A stretch of 64,000 nucleotides of DNA, taken from the NCBI GenBank assembly GCA_025093555.1, contig JAIWNF010000050.1:124001-188000 (forward strand), read 5' to 3'. This stretch comes from Circinella umbellata. Taxonomy: Eukaryota; Mucoromycota; Mucoromycetes; Mucorales; Lichtheimiaceae. Below the pieces are notes generated by a model. It searched no databases, was not told where the DNA came from, and was given only the letters and a program-made list of their open reading frames with translations. Made by a program: the position numbers and the translations under genes. The first letter of the stretch is position 1, and every line of letters starts with the position of its first letter. This document shows positions 24,599-37,211 of the stretch, one piece after another.

Positions 24599-25746
24599 TC
24601 GCAAATCGGTTCGTTGTGGCCCCGAGAAAGAAACAAATTGTAAAAAGTTAAAAAGTGTGTTGTCCTTTGTTGTTGTCCTTTATTGTTTTTGTTGGTGTTG
24701 GTGTTAACGCTGATGAACAAAAGTGGATGAACAAAAAAAAAAAAAAAAAGAACAAAAATGCCACGATAAAAAAAAAGTGATGGGTGTGGGGTGTGGGGGG
24801 AAGGAGAAAGGTGCTTCAAAAAAAGGGGGGGAGGAGAGTTAGAGTGTATATACTATAAAAGAAAAAGGGGAGAGAGAGACGTTATAGGGAAAGGAGGACG
24901 AGAATATAAAAAGAAGTATATATAATAATATGTATGTAATATTATTAAGTTACGTGTGGTTCCAGAAGAGAGAGAAATTGGGCGTCCGGGTTAGGATAAA
25001 ACAGAAAAAAGAAGGCTTTAGGCAACACAAAGAAAAAAAAAAGTATCGACCTATTTCTCGTTCTCTTTTTTTTTCTTTTCTTTTACTTTTACTCTTTTCT
25101 TATTATTATAAAAAAAATGTATTTTTTGTTTATACATAATATAAATGACTTTATTATATTATTATTATGCAACAGGAACCAGAAAATGAATCCCGCGGAT
25201 TATACTTGGGGGGAGGGGGAGAGGAGGAGATGATGAACAAATTTAATACCCTTTGTCGCGCGCAGTAGCTTTTGTGTGTGTTACTAAAGACTTATAACAC
25301 AAGAGCAAAAATTATTACCACCTTATTCAGTAATTGAAGAATATTTTTTCATGGTAGAGAAAAATAGTTTACATGACCAAACGGGCTTGGATTCATATAA
25401 GAATGATTACTAAACCCAAAGTCAAAATAAGGTACATAAACTAGTGTGAAAAATTGATCACGTACACTTCCTTAAATATATGTGGCGCTAAAAACTCTCT
25501 CTCTTTCTTTTATAATTGCATACTATACTAAAGAAAGGTCTGTACTCTAATCAGGATCTTTGTGATCGCTCTTTATTATATATATACCCTGATTTAACCT
25601 TTCCTTTCCTTTCCTTTCCTCTTTCTCCTCTCTCTCCTCTCTACTTTGAGTCACATTATTAAGAAAAGAATTCTAGAAAGCAGTAATAATATAATACTCT
25701 TTTTTTTTAATATATATTTTATTTACATGATTTATTATTATTATTA
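24599..25746. other. Intergenic: Whi3-like promoter and Rrp46 3' flank
   Basis: No gene seen. The first 300 bp on the minus strand is the leader of the Whi3-like gene, with long T runs and G-rich stretches (24775-24835). TTTCC repeats occur at about 25597-25620 and CTCT-rich sequence at 25620-25645. Frames at 24586-24819 and 24930-25139 are low complexity. Confidence 0.55.
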
Positions 25747-25867
25747 TTATTCATTTACAACTTGTTGATATTCCTTTTCTTTCTTGGATTCTACAGCTAC
25801 CCTTAAAAATCCTTGAACTTTATCTACAGCTTCATAACATCTATCATGACATTCAAAATACTATATC

Positions 25868-25899
<32 letters not shown>

Positions 25900-26847
25900 T
25901 TTATTTGACTATTTAGTTAATATCTGTTTTTTACCTGTTCTTGACTAAATTGACCAGATGAATTAGATAATAAAACATGAGGTGTGGTATTAAGGTTATC
26001 AAATGCAAATGTATGAATAGAGGAGGCATTCTAATTATATATAATATAAAAGTTAATATTTGATTATAATAGATATTGTTGTTGTTGTTTTTACCTCTAA
26101 TTCTTCTTTAGTAGGGTCCATAATAATATCTTGTGATGTACGATCAATCATACACGTCAAAGCCGCTGACATAAATTTCATAGGAATACCTGCATCCAAT
26201 AAAGCCAATGTAATCCCATTCACAGCTGCTGCCAATGCCTATTCATATATAGATACTTTAATATTCTATTCTATCCAACTCTTTTTTTAAAAGAAACCAC
26301 TTTTTGTATTTAATAATAAAAGACAATTTACCGATCCATCGTCCTTGACGATTTGAACAACGATTTGAACAAGTGTACGTGGCATCATACCTCCTAAGAT
26401 AATAGGTTCAATAGCAGTCCGTAATAATTGTTCTTGTAATTTTTCTGTTGTTGTAGGTACACCAATGGCAGGTCGAACAACGACTTCTACTGTAGCTTCA
26501 TCCATTTTTTCATCACGTAATTGTACTTCTGTTGGACCTACAACAGAAACAATAACTGAAGTTTCACCTAATTGTTCCCCCACCACCACCAAAACACACA
26601 CAGACCCAATTCAAATCAGAAAATATAAATCATTAAATAGTTTTTTTTTTTCCTGTCAATCTCCAAATGGGTCAAAACGTTGAAAAAAAAAACTCAACGG
26701 ATCGATTGTATATATTTTTTTTAATAAAATTGAAAATTTACCAAGATCAAATTTGGCTGATCCATCGGCTTGATTTAATAAATTTTGTGATGCAGAAAAT
26801 GCGCGTAACTGTGTATTTTCGGTACGTCTATCAGGTCGTTTTACCAT
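25747..26847 (-). CDS. RRP46: RNA exosome subunit Rrp46/EXOSC5 (RNase PH-like)
   Basis: Five exons, read downward: 26847-26742, 26567-26332, 26238-26095, 26030-25935, 25860-25747; 231 residues. RNase PH-fold blocks are in order: ADGSAKFDLGETSVIVSVVG (formed across the first junction), DEATVEVVVRPAIG, MMPRTLVQIVVQIVKDDGS, then ALAAAVNGITLALLDAG and KFMSAALTC. Length and motifs fit Rrp46, one of six PH-like proteins in the ring of the nuclear and cytoplasmic exosome, which processes and degrades RNA 3' to 5'. Eukaryotic ring subunits are catalytically dead; here the ring acts as a scaffold. Rrp41 and Mtr3 are the alternatives, but the short N-terminus and LLNQADGSAKF block favour Rrp46. Confidence 0.88.
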
Positions 26848-27182
26848 GTTGAAAAATGTTGGGGAACTAAAAAAGCAAAAAAATAAAATTTTATTGAACA
26901 AAAAAATTTATGCGCGACCGGGATGGGGGGGAGGGGAGCTTAATAAAGGCAATAGAGCTTCTTTCTTTTTTTGTTCATACTAATTTTTTTTTTTGGTGCG
27001 CAGTCAATGGAACAATAATGTATAATGGTAATTCTATAGAATAGTTCAATAAATAAAAAACAAAAAACGTAAAGAAAAGAGAATGCTAATATAAATATAT
27101 ATATATATATAAGGAAGATATGAAATATAATAATAATAATAATAATAATAAAGATATAGTTAATAATACACTTGTAAAAGAA

Positions 27183-27329
27183 ATGAGTCATTTACGACTT
27201 GAAAACACGCCATTATCATGTCAACGACGACAACAACGACGACAAAGACAACGGTTAAGAAAAGCTTGTACAATAAAAAGAAGGTTAAGACGACGCCGTT
27301 GGCTATTAAGAAAACGTAAAACACTTTAA
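27183..27329 (+). CDS. Possible Arg-rich micropeptide (doubtful)
   Basis: A 48-codon open frame (longer, from 27120, if a poly-Asn leader is included) lies divergently upstream of the Rrp46 gene. It encodes a strongly basic text with blocks such as CQRRQQRRQRQRLRKACTI and RRLRRRRW. A TA-rich stretch (ATATATATATAAGG) lies about 65 bp before it. Nothing like it is known to me; such composition can arise from CGA/AGA-rich DNA by chance, and the opposite strand is open as well (hydrophobic). I list it because the Arg density is unusual in this AT-rich DNA. Confidence 0.2.
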   Translation: MSHLRLENTPLSCQRRQQRRQRQRLRKACTIKRRLRRRRWLLRKRKTL

Positions 27330-27418
27330 AAAAATGGACCCACAAAAAAACCCTTACTCATCTATACACACGTTGATCATTTATCATCCAACAAGACCCT
27401 CTTAACCCCCCTCCCAAA

Positions 27419-29866
27419 CTATAATATCACTTGTTGTTGCTGTGAATGTTGCACGGATGATAATTGTTGTTGTGTCATGGCAAGAAATTCAGCAGCTGAT
27501 TTACGCATTTCGATAATAGCAAACATGGTAGAAGATTCCTTCGCCAATAAATGAGTCGGTTGATCCATGATGATTTGATCATAAGAAGGCATCCATTCTG
27601 AAATATAACGTGAGATATCTAGAAGTACATCCGAATCTTGTAATGGATCCCAACCTAGTTCGGTAATATCGCTCAAGTCTTGTAATGCAAATGTAAGATC
27701 TTCAAGGATTCTTTGTCCAAGAAATGAATGGACTATTTCGGGTGTTTTTTGTGTCAAATCACGTAAAAATTGTAATGATGCATACGCTTTCCATTTGTGT
27801 ACAATGTGGACCCCGGGGCAGCGACATATGTACTTTATATTATGAGTTCTTTTTTTTTTCTTTTAACTTTTTCTCGGATAATTATTTTTTTTTTCTATAT
27901 TTCATTATATCTTTTTTTTCGTCTTTTTTTTTTTTGTATATAAAAGAAAATCCAATATATATAATATATATCTTGTAAAAAAAAAAAAGAGAAAAGAAAA
28001 GAAAAGAAATTGTGTGTTTTTTTTTTTGAATGATTCAAATCTTTTTAAATAATTTACCTTGTGAATAGATATTGTATTACAAAAGTGATTGAGATAGAGT
28101 CGAAATTGACAATCGTAACCATTCCAAATCCACTTTTCAAATATAAAAGTCATTAAATCAGCGGCTTGACGACACATACTCACAGTTAAATTATCTGGAA
28201 ATTTAGTCCCGGCTGTCATTGTTGAATCGGGTAATGCAGGTAAAAATCGATCAAATAATACAAGCCAATTCATGCCATGTTCCAATAATACCATAAAAGT
28301 AGTTCTTTTTTCCCATGCTTCTTCTTGTTGTAACATACTTTCCAACTTGAATTTTATGTTTAAATGTTCATAAAATCGTCGAAGTTGTCGTATTTGTTGT
28401 ATAACAACATTAAGCACCTTGTGTTCATCTTTTTCATGATTCATACTGGTTAAGTTTTGTTCTATCTTGATACGTAACCATCGTACTTCAATCAACCACT
28501 TTAAACATTCAGTATAAGCTACATCTGTATCACTTGCCATGCCGAAACATAAACTAGGACGATCAATTTGAATATCTTGTAATTGAATCGAGGGTTTTCG
28601 TTCATGTAATAATGGCATTTGTGTATCAAGAAGCCAGGCAGCCCAGAATATGCGTTTGGCCACTTCAGCATCAATCATTCTTCCTTCTTGTTGAAGATGT
28701 TGGATCGTTGAAGATTGATGTAATCGTAGATGAAATGCCTTGTTAATAGTAATACCAATATTGACATACGCTTGACTAAAATTACCATGATCAATCAATT
28801 GAGCTGTTTTGATAAGATTCCAAAATACATTGGATAGACTACAATCACTGAACCGGGTTCGTTCTGTCAATAAACAAGTGGGTGAAGCAGAAGATTCCAA
28901 TGGATCCTTTATTATTGTTGTTGTTGACGACTGTGGAAAATAACCTTGTTGAGAATTATGTGGACAACAATACATATCGTGAGTGATAGATTTTGCAAAG
29001 TCTGAATATCCGGACATACGGCTCAATAAGGAAGGTGACATAATAAACACAAACATCGATGGACAATCTGTGGGAGGAGTAGTGACACCTGTGTTATTAT
29101 AAGGTTGTAAATACTGGTTGAGAGACATTCGAACGGGTAACCGAACCACTTGAGATTCAACAGATTCATGAGATGTGGTGGGTGAAGGTATTGTCATGAG
29201 AGTAGAAGATGTTCCTTGATAATTAGTATTATTATTATGAGACTTATCACCATAAACATCATTTAATGCTCTTGGAACCAGTGCCGCTAATTGAGATGTG
29301 GTTTCAATATTTGTTAAAATACGTTTTTGACCATCGGATGTCAAAGAAACTTTCCAACCGTAATCAATAGCTAACCGTGCAACATCATCATGTGTTGGCT
29401 GAGAAAAAAAAAATAAACAAGTTTAATTTTAATTATAGCAACACACAACCCATTTTTTGAGTGTCCCTCTCCCCCCAGTTCGTACCTGATTTTGAATAGT
29501 AGAAAGTAAGTTTTCCACACGTTTTGAAATATCTTCAATTTCTGTATACATATCATCTCTTCGTTGTCTATCACTAATATGATCATATCGCATCCCACTG
29601 TGTGAATAACTACATTCAGCATTTGATTTTACACAGTTACTACACTTGGGTCGTTGTTCGTCACATTTGACATGACGACGTCGGCATCTATTTTTGAAAC
29701 AAATGAGTTTTTTCAAAAATAACATAAAAAGTCATTGAAAAGATGGAAAGAATTGTGTTTCTTTCTTCAACATTTACTCATTGCATTTCTTTGATTCACG
29801 ACTTGAACGAACGGGTGTTGTAGTTGTATTCTCTTTTGTTTCTTTCCAAGGTCTTTTAGGTGGCAT
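27419..29866 (-). CDS. Zn2Cys6 transcription factor with fungal-specific middle homology region
   Basis: Four exons, read downward: 29866-29778, 29687-29486, 29398-28058, 27832-27419; 681 residues. The binuclear zinc cluster is split by the first intron: Cys28, Cys31, Cys38, Cys45, Cys48, Cys55 (C-x2-C-x6-C-x6-C-x2-C-x6-C), with RRRHVKCDEQRPKCSNC. A short helical linker follows (ISKRVENLLSTIQNQ). The large third exon carries the helical fungal_trans region, including AKRIFWAAWLLDTQMPLL, the usual signature of that domain. It should be a nuclear sequence-specific regulator of unknown targets. The 3' acceptor (27833) lacks a pyrimidine tract and the intron is long (225 nt), so the join of exons 3 and 4 is the least sure part. 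It is divergent to the Zn2Cys6 gene at 30155. Confidence 0.85.
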
Positions 29867-30154
29867 AATAATAATAAAAAAATAAGGAATAACAATAATA
29901 ATAATAATAAAAAGCTTTTTAGGAGAAATTAAAAAAAAGTTGTGAATTTGTATTTTTTTTTTCTTGCTGCAGGTTATTATTAAAGTTACACAAACTATTA
30001 GGCAACTCTATTTTTTTCATAAGTGTAAATCACTTTTTTTTTGTTTTACACTTTTCTTTTCCCTTTCTTTCTTTTTTTCACACTTTTCCCTTTTTTATTC
30101 TTATATCTCTCTTCTCTCTTTCTTCTTCTCTCTAAATTTTTCTTATTATAATTA
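29867..30154. promoter_or_regulatory. Shared divergent promoter of two Zn2Cys6 genes
   Basis: Only 288 bp separate the start codons of two divergent zinc-cluster genes. It holds an (AAT)n tract next to 29866 and a long T/C-rich stretch at about 30030-30135 before 30155, as often seen before fungal transcription starts. I could not identify a CGG-n-CCG binding site with confidence. Confidence 0.45.
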
Positions 30155-32131
30155 ATGGCTTCAAAACAACCGCCTAATAAACGACGTCGTCAAGTAGAAA
30201 CTTGTATAAAGTAAAGTATATATATTTCAAACGCCTATTGGGAAGAAGAAAAAAAAAAACTGTCAAGCTCATTTTCCCACTCTTCTTTTTTCCCAAATAG
30301 TTGTCGTTCATCACGAAAGCAATGTGACAAAGGAAATCCATGTCGCAATTGTTTAGAAAACAATCGTAAATGTTTATATGCCAAAGAATTTCCTTACAGT
30401 CATGTATCAAAAGAAGAACAAGCGGCTATATTGGAACGCTTATTATATGAAACCCGAGGTAAATTCAACCTTTTAAAGAATTATGTGGAAAAAAATGCTA
30501 TCAAAGATTGGGAATCGCAAGTGGTGATGGCAAGTACCAAACGTCACATGACACGAAATATTCGTTTGGAGGCCGATATGTATAGTTACATGCGACGTTA
30601 TACGGCGAGCTGGCTCGTCCAAGTCTCTACACCCGATCAACCTGAATGGCGAGTGCAAGATAAAGTATTCAAGACGATTTTTAGTCGTAATGGATCTATT
30701 GTTGATTTGATGCGTACTTTACCCAAAGAAACCATTCCTCCCGTACCTCGCATGTTAGAAAATACAGATCATTTTTCAATTGACATTGCACGCGCGATGG
30801 TATCTGTAGAAGAAGTAGAAATGATGATTGCTTTATACAATGATTGTTATTCTTTTTCGGCTCTTCCTGATTTTATTTCTCCTCATTTTGAAAATAATGG
30901 GGAATATGACTTGTTATTAAGTTCCGTAATGACCTTGATGCTTTCTCACTGTGTTAATTTACATGCCATGAAAGTGGATAATCATCAAGTTTTATCGCAT
31001 GCTTTTTATTTCCATACCAAACAATTACGCGATGCCCGAGTTGCCAATGGAATCGATATCATGACATTACATGCTACATTCAATCTAATGCTTTATGAAG
31101 CAGAAAATGGCTATTTACAACAATGTGCCATGTCAAGACAATATATGGCGATCATGATCGACATGCTTCATGCCCACTATGGAAATATGTCAGTATGGCA
31201 ACAAAATTTATTACGACATTTGTTCTGGGCCATCTTTACAGCAGATGCTGGTTCTCACAACATGCAAATGCAAGAACACGTGCTGTGCGCACCTTATATG
31301 CATGTTCATAAACAACGACCATCCGACCAGTCACTTCAAGTAGTTGACAAACTCAAGGAGGAGTATATTTACTTTCGTTGCCGCTTGGCTGAAAATATTC
31401 GGGAGATTTGGAAAGGATGTTATGGTGTGGAAGCCCCCAGTGTCGATGGTGCCCAAGTCAAAACATTGGAAGATGGCATGTGGGAACTTTATCGTGAATT
31501 ACCTTCATGGATTAAAAGTGAAGAACCTTTAGAAAAAATTGTCATTGAAACATGTGAAGGCTATGAATGTTTTTGTGGACAACCGAATCAACACAGTCGA
31601 ACCCATCCTATTTGTCATCGTTCGCTGGTCGAGGTTTGGATGCGTCGTTTACGTTATCATTTCTTGGTTGAATGGCATGGTACCTGGCTCTTTTTATATC
31701 AAATCTTTTTACCCAAACCTGGCGATGTGGTTCAATTGCCGTTCATCCGATGTATGGAACATGGTAAATTGATGGTGGATGCTATGGAACGTTGGGCCGA
31801 TGACCCGGATTTTTTTGATTGTTACTGTTATCCATCGCTCCGCTCATTACTGGTCGCCTCGCATGTCCATCGTTATCTTTTAGGATCAGAAATTCCTGAG
31901 GTCAGACAAAAAGGATATCAACTTTTACATCAATTGTATGGTATCATTCGTGGATCCAACATTTATCACATGTATAAAGATACTGAGTTTATTCTTGGTA
32001 TGAAAGCAACCTTTCAATCCATTCATCGTGATTATATTCATCCTGATGTGGGTCAAATCATTGATATATCTACCGCTGCTGCTAATACCAAGGATGCAGA
32101 TCTTCATATGTTTTCAGCCGCCGCTTCTTAA
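30155..32131 (+). CDS. Zn2Cys6 transcription factor
   Basis: Two exons, 30155-30210 and 30301-32131, joined in phase 2; 628 residues. The zinc cluster is formed only after splicing: Cys17, Cys20, Cys27, Cys33, Cys36, Cys43 (C-x2-C-x6-C-x5-C-x2-C-x6-C), with CRSSRKQCDKGNPCRNC. It is preceded by a basic NKRRRQ stretch. The remaining 580 residues are mostly helical text with a fungal_trans-like block (LRHLFWAIFTADAGSHNMQM). Codon use is less AT-biased than in its neighbours. The zinc-cluster spacing differs from the divergent neighbour gene (x5 versus x6), so the two are not recent duplicates. Targets are unknown. Confidence 0.87.
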
Positions 32132-33473
32132 TTGTTTGTTCATTTTCTTTTACTCCTCTCCATCTCTTTACACACACACACACACATACACACACACACT
32201 TTTTTAAAAAAATAAAACTCTATTTGCATATTAAGAAAATGACAAAATAAAATCTGCTTGATATATTTTTTCTTTGTTGAGCATGTCAACCTTTATCTTT
32301 TTTTTCAAAAATAAAATCAAATAAAATCAAAGAGAGGAGAAGAACTGTGCACATGTTTTAATTTTCTTAATTTGGAGGTGATCGTCTGTGTAATCTTGTT
32401 TTATTATTTGCCCGAAAAAGAAAAAAAAAACCAAGTTCCCTTTATAAACTATGGGAGATAATATTTTGGTAGGAAGTGGTAGTTGGTAAGTTGTTGTTGT
32501 TGCTCGTCCCGGTACAATGGATGGATTAGATATTCTCTCCCTCCTCCCCCTGTCAATCTAGTTTTCATTTCTTGATTGAAAATAACTCAATGATCTAATA
32601 TAAAATAGATAGGGTAGTATGTTTTATATTAGATATCTAAAAAGAATGTATACGTATAATCTGTGACAAAGTTTTTATATTATAAATAATTAGTTTGGAA
32701 CTACCAAAAAAAAAGATAATCTTTCTTACATAAAAGATCAAGTCCAGTATTTAAAATAATAAAACACTATTGTGTCTATAATCATTGAACGTGTTTTTGT
32801 TTTCAAAAAAGATTTAAGGAGAATTGTCACTTGTTGAATATTTTTATATTGTAACTTTGAAGGGTCTATTACGTGCTAAAAAATGGGATGCTATTAATAA
32901 TTAAAATGCATACTACGTATAACATTTATAAAGGAAAGAAGAATAATAATGAATCAAGAAGGGAAAGAACATCGAAAGACAATCGCCGTTGTCGTTTATG
33001 TTTATGTTTTTAAAATTTTATAGGTGTATCATACCAGTAATAAACATACGTAGAGAGACTAGTTCTTTTATATATTCATAAATGAGTCGTGCAAAATGTA
33101 AACATTGGGGAAAGATAATAGACAACTCATCTGAATGTTTTTTTTTTCTTTGAATTATTTTCAACACATTACGTACCTATAAAATACATGGAATTAAATA
33201 TAAAAGTAAATTATAATAATATATAATGTATTACGTATTGAATGATAAGAAAAATACAAAATAGGATGATAATCTTTATTTATTTTTTTTAAAAAAAATA
33301 TCTGAAAAAAAATGACGTTTTTAAAAGTGAAAAAAAGACAAAACATGAAGATACGTACGTACTATAATAAAAAAAGAAATAAAAAGGTATATGATTGTTG
33401 GGAAGAGGGGGGGAAATACATAATAAAAAAAAGAGTGATCTAAAAAAAACTACTACTACATACAATGGATTAT
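32132..33473. other. Convergent intergenic region
   Basis: No gene seen in 1.3 kb between two stop codons. A (CA)n tract lies at about 32171-32200 and a TACGTACGTA decamer at 33352. AT-rich throughout with no long frames. Confidence 0.6.
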
Positions 33474-34966
33474 TTATTTTTTTTCTGGTTCTACTTCCTT
33501 AACAACAACAACACCAAATAAACGTGTTTCTTTGATCATATTCCAATAGTATTGCCATCCAACAGAACATAATGTTAATACAATGACAAACGCTAACATG
33601 ACTATCACAGGTCTATTCATAATATAGGCATTAAAATGATTTGGATTCGCATCAAATATAAGAAGGATAGCATTAATAAATCCAGTGTGAGCGAAAAAGT
33701 CAAGACCCAAAATGAATAAATAAGCACCCGTAAATGAAGTGGCAAAAATGATGGTGTAACTTTCTAGTAAGATAACTAAAATGATAAATAATACACCCAT
33801 GCCAATGATAAAACAAATACGTGCTACTTGCTAAAAAAACAAAAATGAAACCTCTTTATGTTAATTTGACTAATCAAAACAAACGACCATTTTTTTGGGG
33901 GGGGGGGAGGGTTTCGATACACTTACAATTTGAATGACTAAACTTTCTTGCCATGACATGATATAAACAGCGAAAAATAAACCGGCAAGTGCTAATAAAT
34001 GGTATAAAAATAAAAGAAAGTTAAATGATAAAGAAAATTAAATAAAATAAAAGAGATATATGAACTACTTACCACCAACAAAGTATAGACCTAGAGGATA
34101 AAAAAACATGAATAAAACACCACCTAGTATACCAAGACCAATACTGACACAAATATAAACAATTTCAGTATGTGGGTATCCATAGAGGGGCTCATTATTA
34201 ACTAATCCAACCCAAGTCATAAGAGCTAAAGTACGTATATAAAAAGGGTAAGAACAAATATAATTATTATTATTTGTTGTATAATAAAATGGAATATATC
34301 AGAAGTTTAATATAGGACTTACCAAAAAAGACAAAACCAACAAGACCCAAAGTAGAACGGAAATAGCGATAACCAAATACCATAAAATATAAACCAATGA
34401 TAATACATGTTATACCAGTAAAACCTTGAGCAACAGAAATACCGTAGCCATAGGTATCTAAAATATATAAATATATAACGTTTTAGTATATATACAAAAT
34501 GTATACCTTTTAAAGGGAAATTTAAAGACTTACGCCATAAATAATCACTCCAACATTGATCATCACATTTGACATCATTATCATCATCAGGAGAAACTGT
34601 TTGTGTTGCTACTGCTGTTTCCGTACGTGTTTTTGTAACCGTTTTAACATGGTTATTACCACAATACACTGTTACTGTTTGCCACAATTGTCGAAGTTTT
34701 TCATTTCCTTTCGTATCTTCTTTTGAATTATCTTCATTGTCATTACAATCTTTTGCCCAATCTTGATATAAACTAAGTGTTTCTTGAACGTTAGCACGTT
34801 TCACGATTCGTTTTTTATAAGCAGGAGCAGTCGTGGGAGAGGGTTTTGCTACATTAATTTCATTTGAATTTATGGTAGGCGTTGGTACAAGAACAACGTA
34901 TGCATTGATATGTGATATCAAAAAGAAAACAATGAGACATAATATAGATAGTGTTCGACTAAGCAT
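33474..34966 (-). CDS. DUF4203/TMEM198-like multi-span membrane protein with signal peptide
   Basis: Five exons, read downward: 34966-34534, 34457-34323, 34225-34073, 33991-33927, 33830-33474; 380 residues. The N-terminus is a signal peptide (LSILCLIVFFLISHINAYVV). A Thr/Lys-rich luminal or extracellular domain of about 110 residues follows, with a C-x-x-x-C pair (KCDDQCWSDYLW). Then come seven hydrophobic segments, starting YGISVAQGFTGITCIIIGLYF, with LGILGGVLFMFFYPLGLYF and ILGLDFFAHTGF, matching the TMEM198/DUF4203 family order. Function in fungi is not known; animal TMEM198 promotes LRP6 phosphorylation, which does not transfer here. The gene is convergent with the Zn2Cys6 gene at 30155-32131. 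Confidence 0.82.
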
Positions 34967-35319
34967 TGTGTGGATTTTTTTAAGGGTGAGAAGAAGGAGG
35001 TGATATGAAATGAAGAAAAAAAAAAGAACAATGAACAAATTTATGAGAAAATCTAAAGATGGTTTTTTTGTTGTTTTCGTCTTTCCATATTAAATATTGA
35101 CAACTATTACTATTATTATTATTATTACCCATAAAATCGACTATGTATAAAAATGGATGTAACACCTTAAAAAAAGATTTCCAACTAGACGGAATTTCCT
35201 TTTTTGGACATTGTTTTTCATCATCATTTACTTTTCCTCATCCCATTTTATTTTATAGTAAAAAGGTTATAATACATTTTCAAATATATATATTTTTAGT
35301 TGAAATAAAAAAAAAAAAG
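34967..35319. other. Intergenic, upstream of the TMEM198-like gene
   Basis: Short spacer containing the promoter of the minus-strand membrane protein gene and the 3' UTR of hexokinase. It has A/T runs and no recognisable coding text. Confidence 0.6.
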
Positions 35320-37021
35320 TTATCCAAGTGCACTCTTTTTACGTTCTTCCATATGTGCTGCTACACAAGCCGTTAATGCAGCTCCTACACCACTACCATC
35401 TTTGGCGAGACCCAATCTTACAGTCTTTCGAACATTTTTATGATTAGGTAATAAAATAGCCAATGCTTCATAGATTCGTTCTTCAAACGAAGGGTAAAAT
35501 TCATATAAAGACCCATCAATACCCACATCGGTACCTTCTTCCGGTGAAATTTCACAATGACGAACAATGCCTGCAATCGCTGCACCAGCCAAATAAGCGG
35601 CTCGTGTGCCTACTACTTCACATACACGTTTAATAATTTTACTTTCCGGTGTTGAAATACCACGTAAATTTAAATTGAGATCCAACGCTTCTTTTGTCCG
35701 TGTCAATTCAGGTGTACCATCCGATTCAATCGTGGACATGTGGGATGTTTCAAATGCATAATGACCTGATAATTCCTTGGACCATGATTTACTATCATAT
35801 CGACCGTCGTGTGGACCAAATAAAAGTTCTCGATCGATCATATCCAATAAAACATTTCTTGTGATTTCACCTAAATACATGCCTGATATCATTTTTTCGA
35901 ATATTTGACCATGTGGATTAATGGATTGACGATCCACCTTATTATCATATTGTGTGACAGGTAAAATGACCCGTTCATTATCGAATGCACCAAACTCCAT
36001 ATTAATGATCATTTCGTGACTGGTTGGACTTCCTTCTGTTTTCCATTTACCAATATTTTTAATTTGTTCAATGTAACCCCCATTAGAGCCTGTTCCCAAA
36101 ATGAGACCAATACTTGTATTTGGTTTTTGATACGCATTGGATAACAGTGTCCCCACCGCATCATTGACAAGGGCGGCTACTTTGATAGGTACATTTTTAC
36201 GTAAAAGAGCATCTTGTAATAACATGACTGGATCTTTACCCACAGCACCTGAACAATTAAAACCTTTTGTCCATGATTTTAAAATACCACGATTAATCTA
36301 TCAAAAAGAATAAGGTCAACAAATGTTTTATTTTCAAGTGTAAAACATATAAAAGTATTTACCCTTGATTGAAGTACAGGAAAAGAAAAAGTATATCCAA
36401 GGAATAAAGTACTATCTGAATTACTTAATCCTTCTTCTGTTAGAAATTCATCTACACAATCAGCAATATAATCTTGGGGTAGGAAAGTTAATAAAAAAAC
36501 CTGTTACGTACCAGCAGAGGTGGTACATTGTTAAAAAATAAAAACAAATAAGTTTTTTTTACCACATAAATTTCTCATAGGACCTGTTTTAAGTTCAGTT
36601 GTTACTCTTGCTTTGGATGATTTTGTTTTATATTTTCCATCTCCTTCTAATGTGACTAAAACAACACGAAGATTGGTTCCACCTAAATCCAATGCAAGAA
36701 AATGACCTTTTTCTTGACCTAAATTATAAATTATTATTATTATTATTATTGAAAAGTTCTTTTCCAACTTCATATAAAAAGAAAAATGTCATAAACTTTA
36801 CCCGTTAAACGACCTTCTACAAAAGAAGGAATCATGGCTAATGTTTGTCCTTCTTTATTTAATCCTTTCTCCATTTCTGACATAAAATGAGTACATATTT
36901 TTTCAAGATAATTGGGTGTAATAGTAAATTGCTTAACAATTTTCTCAAGATAAGCTTCTTGTTCAGGAGTACCATTAATGGAACCTGTGATAGGTGCTGC
37001 TATAGGTGCTTTTCGTACCAT
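35320..37021 (-). CDS. Hexokinase
   Basis: Four exons, read downward: 37021-36802, 36718-36563, 36472-36363, 36297-35320; 487 residues, the usual length for a single-domain fungal hexokinase. It phosphorylates glucose and other hexoses with ATP, the first step of glycolysis, in the cytosol. Motifs in order: FLALDLGGTNLRVVLV (phosphate-1), LGYTFSFPVLQSRINRG and SWTKGF (sugar binding), VAALVNDAVGTLL (catalytic Asp), IGLILGTGSNGGY, and DGSGVGAALTACVA (adenosine pocket). The acceptor at 36473 (CCCCAAG) was preferred to an earlier CAG because it keeps the frame and gives NLCDYIADCVDEF. There is no targeting peptide. All catalytic residues are present, so this is not one of the regulatory pseudo-hexokinases. 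Confidence 0.95.
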
Positions 37022-37211
37022 AATTCAAATTAATTTAATTATGTTCTTATATTGTTATATGTATATAAAAAAAAGATGTTCAAGAAAGAAAAGGGATTTG
37101 GGGAGAATTCATGCAAAACATCATTGTAAAAAGAAAAAAAGTCCGACACAACAAATTTTATTAAATGAAAACCCCCTGCAAAAAAATGAAGTGGGGGAGG
37201 TCTCGCCATGA

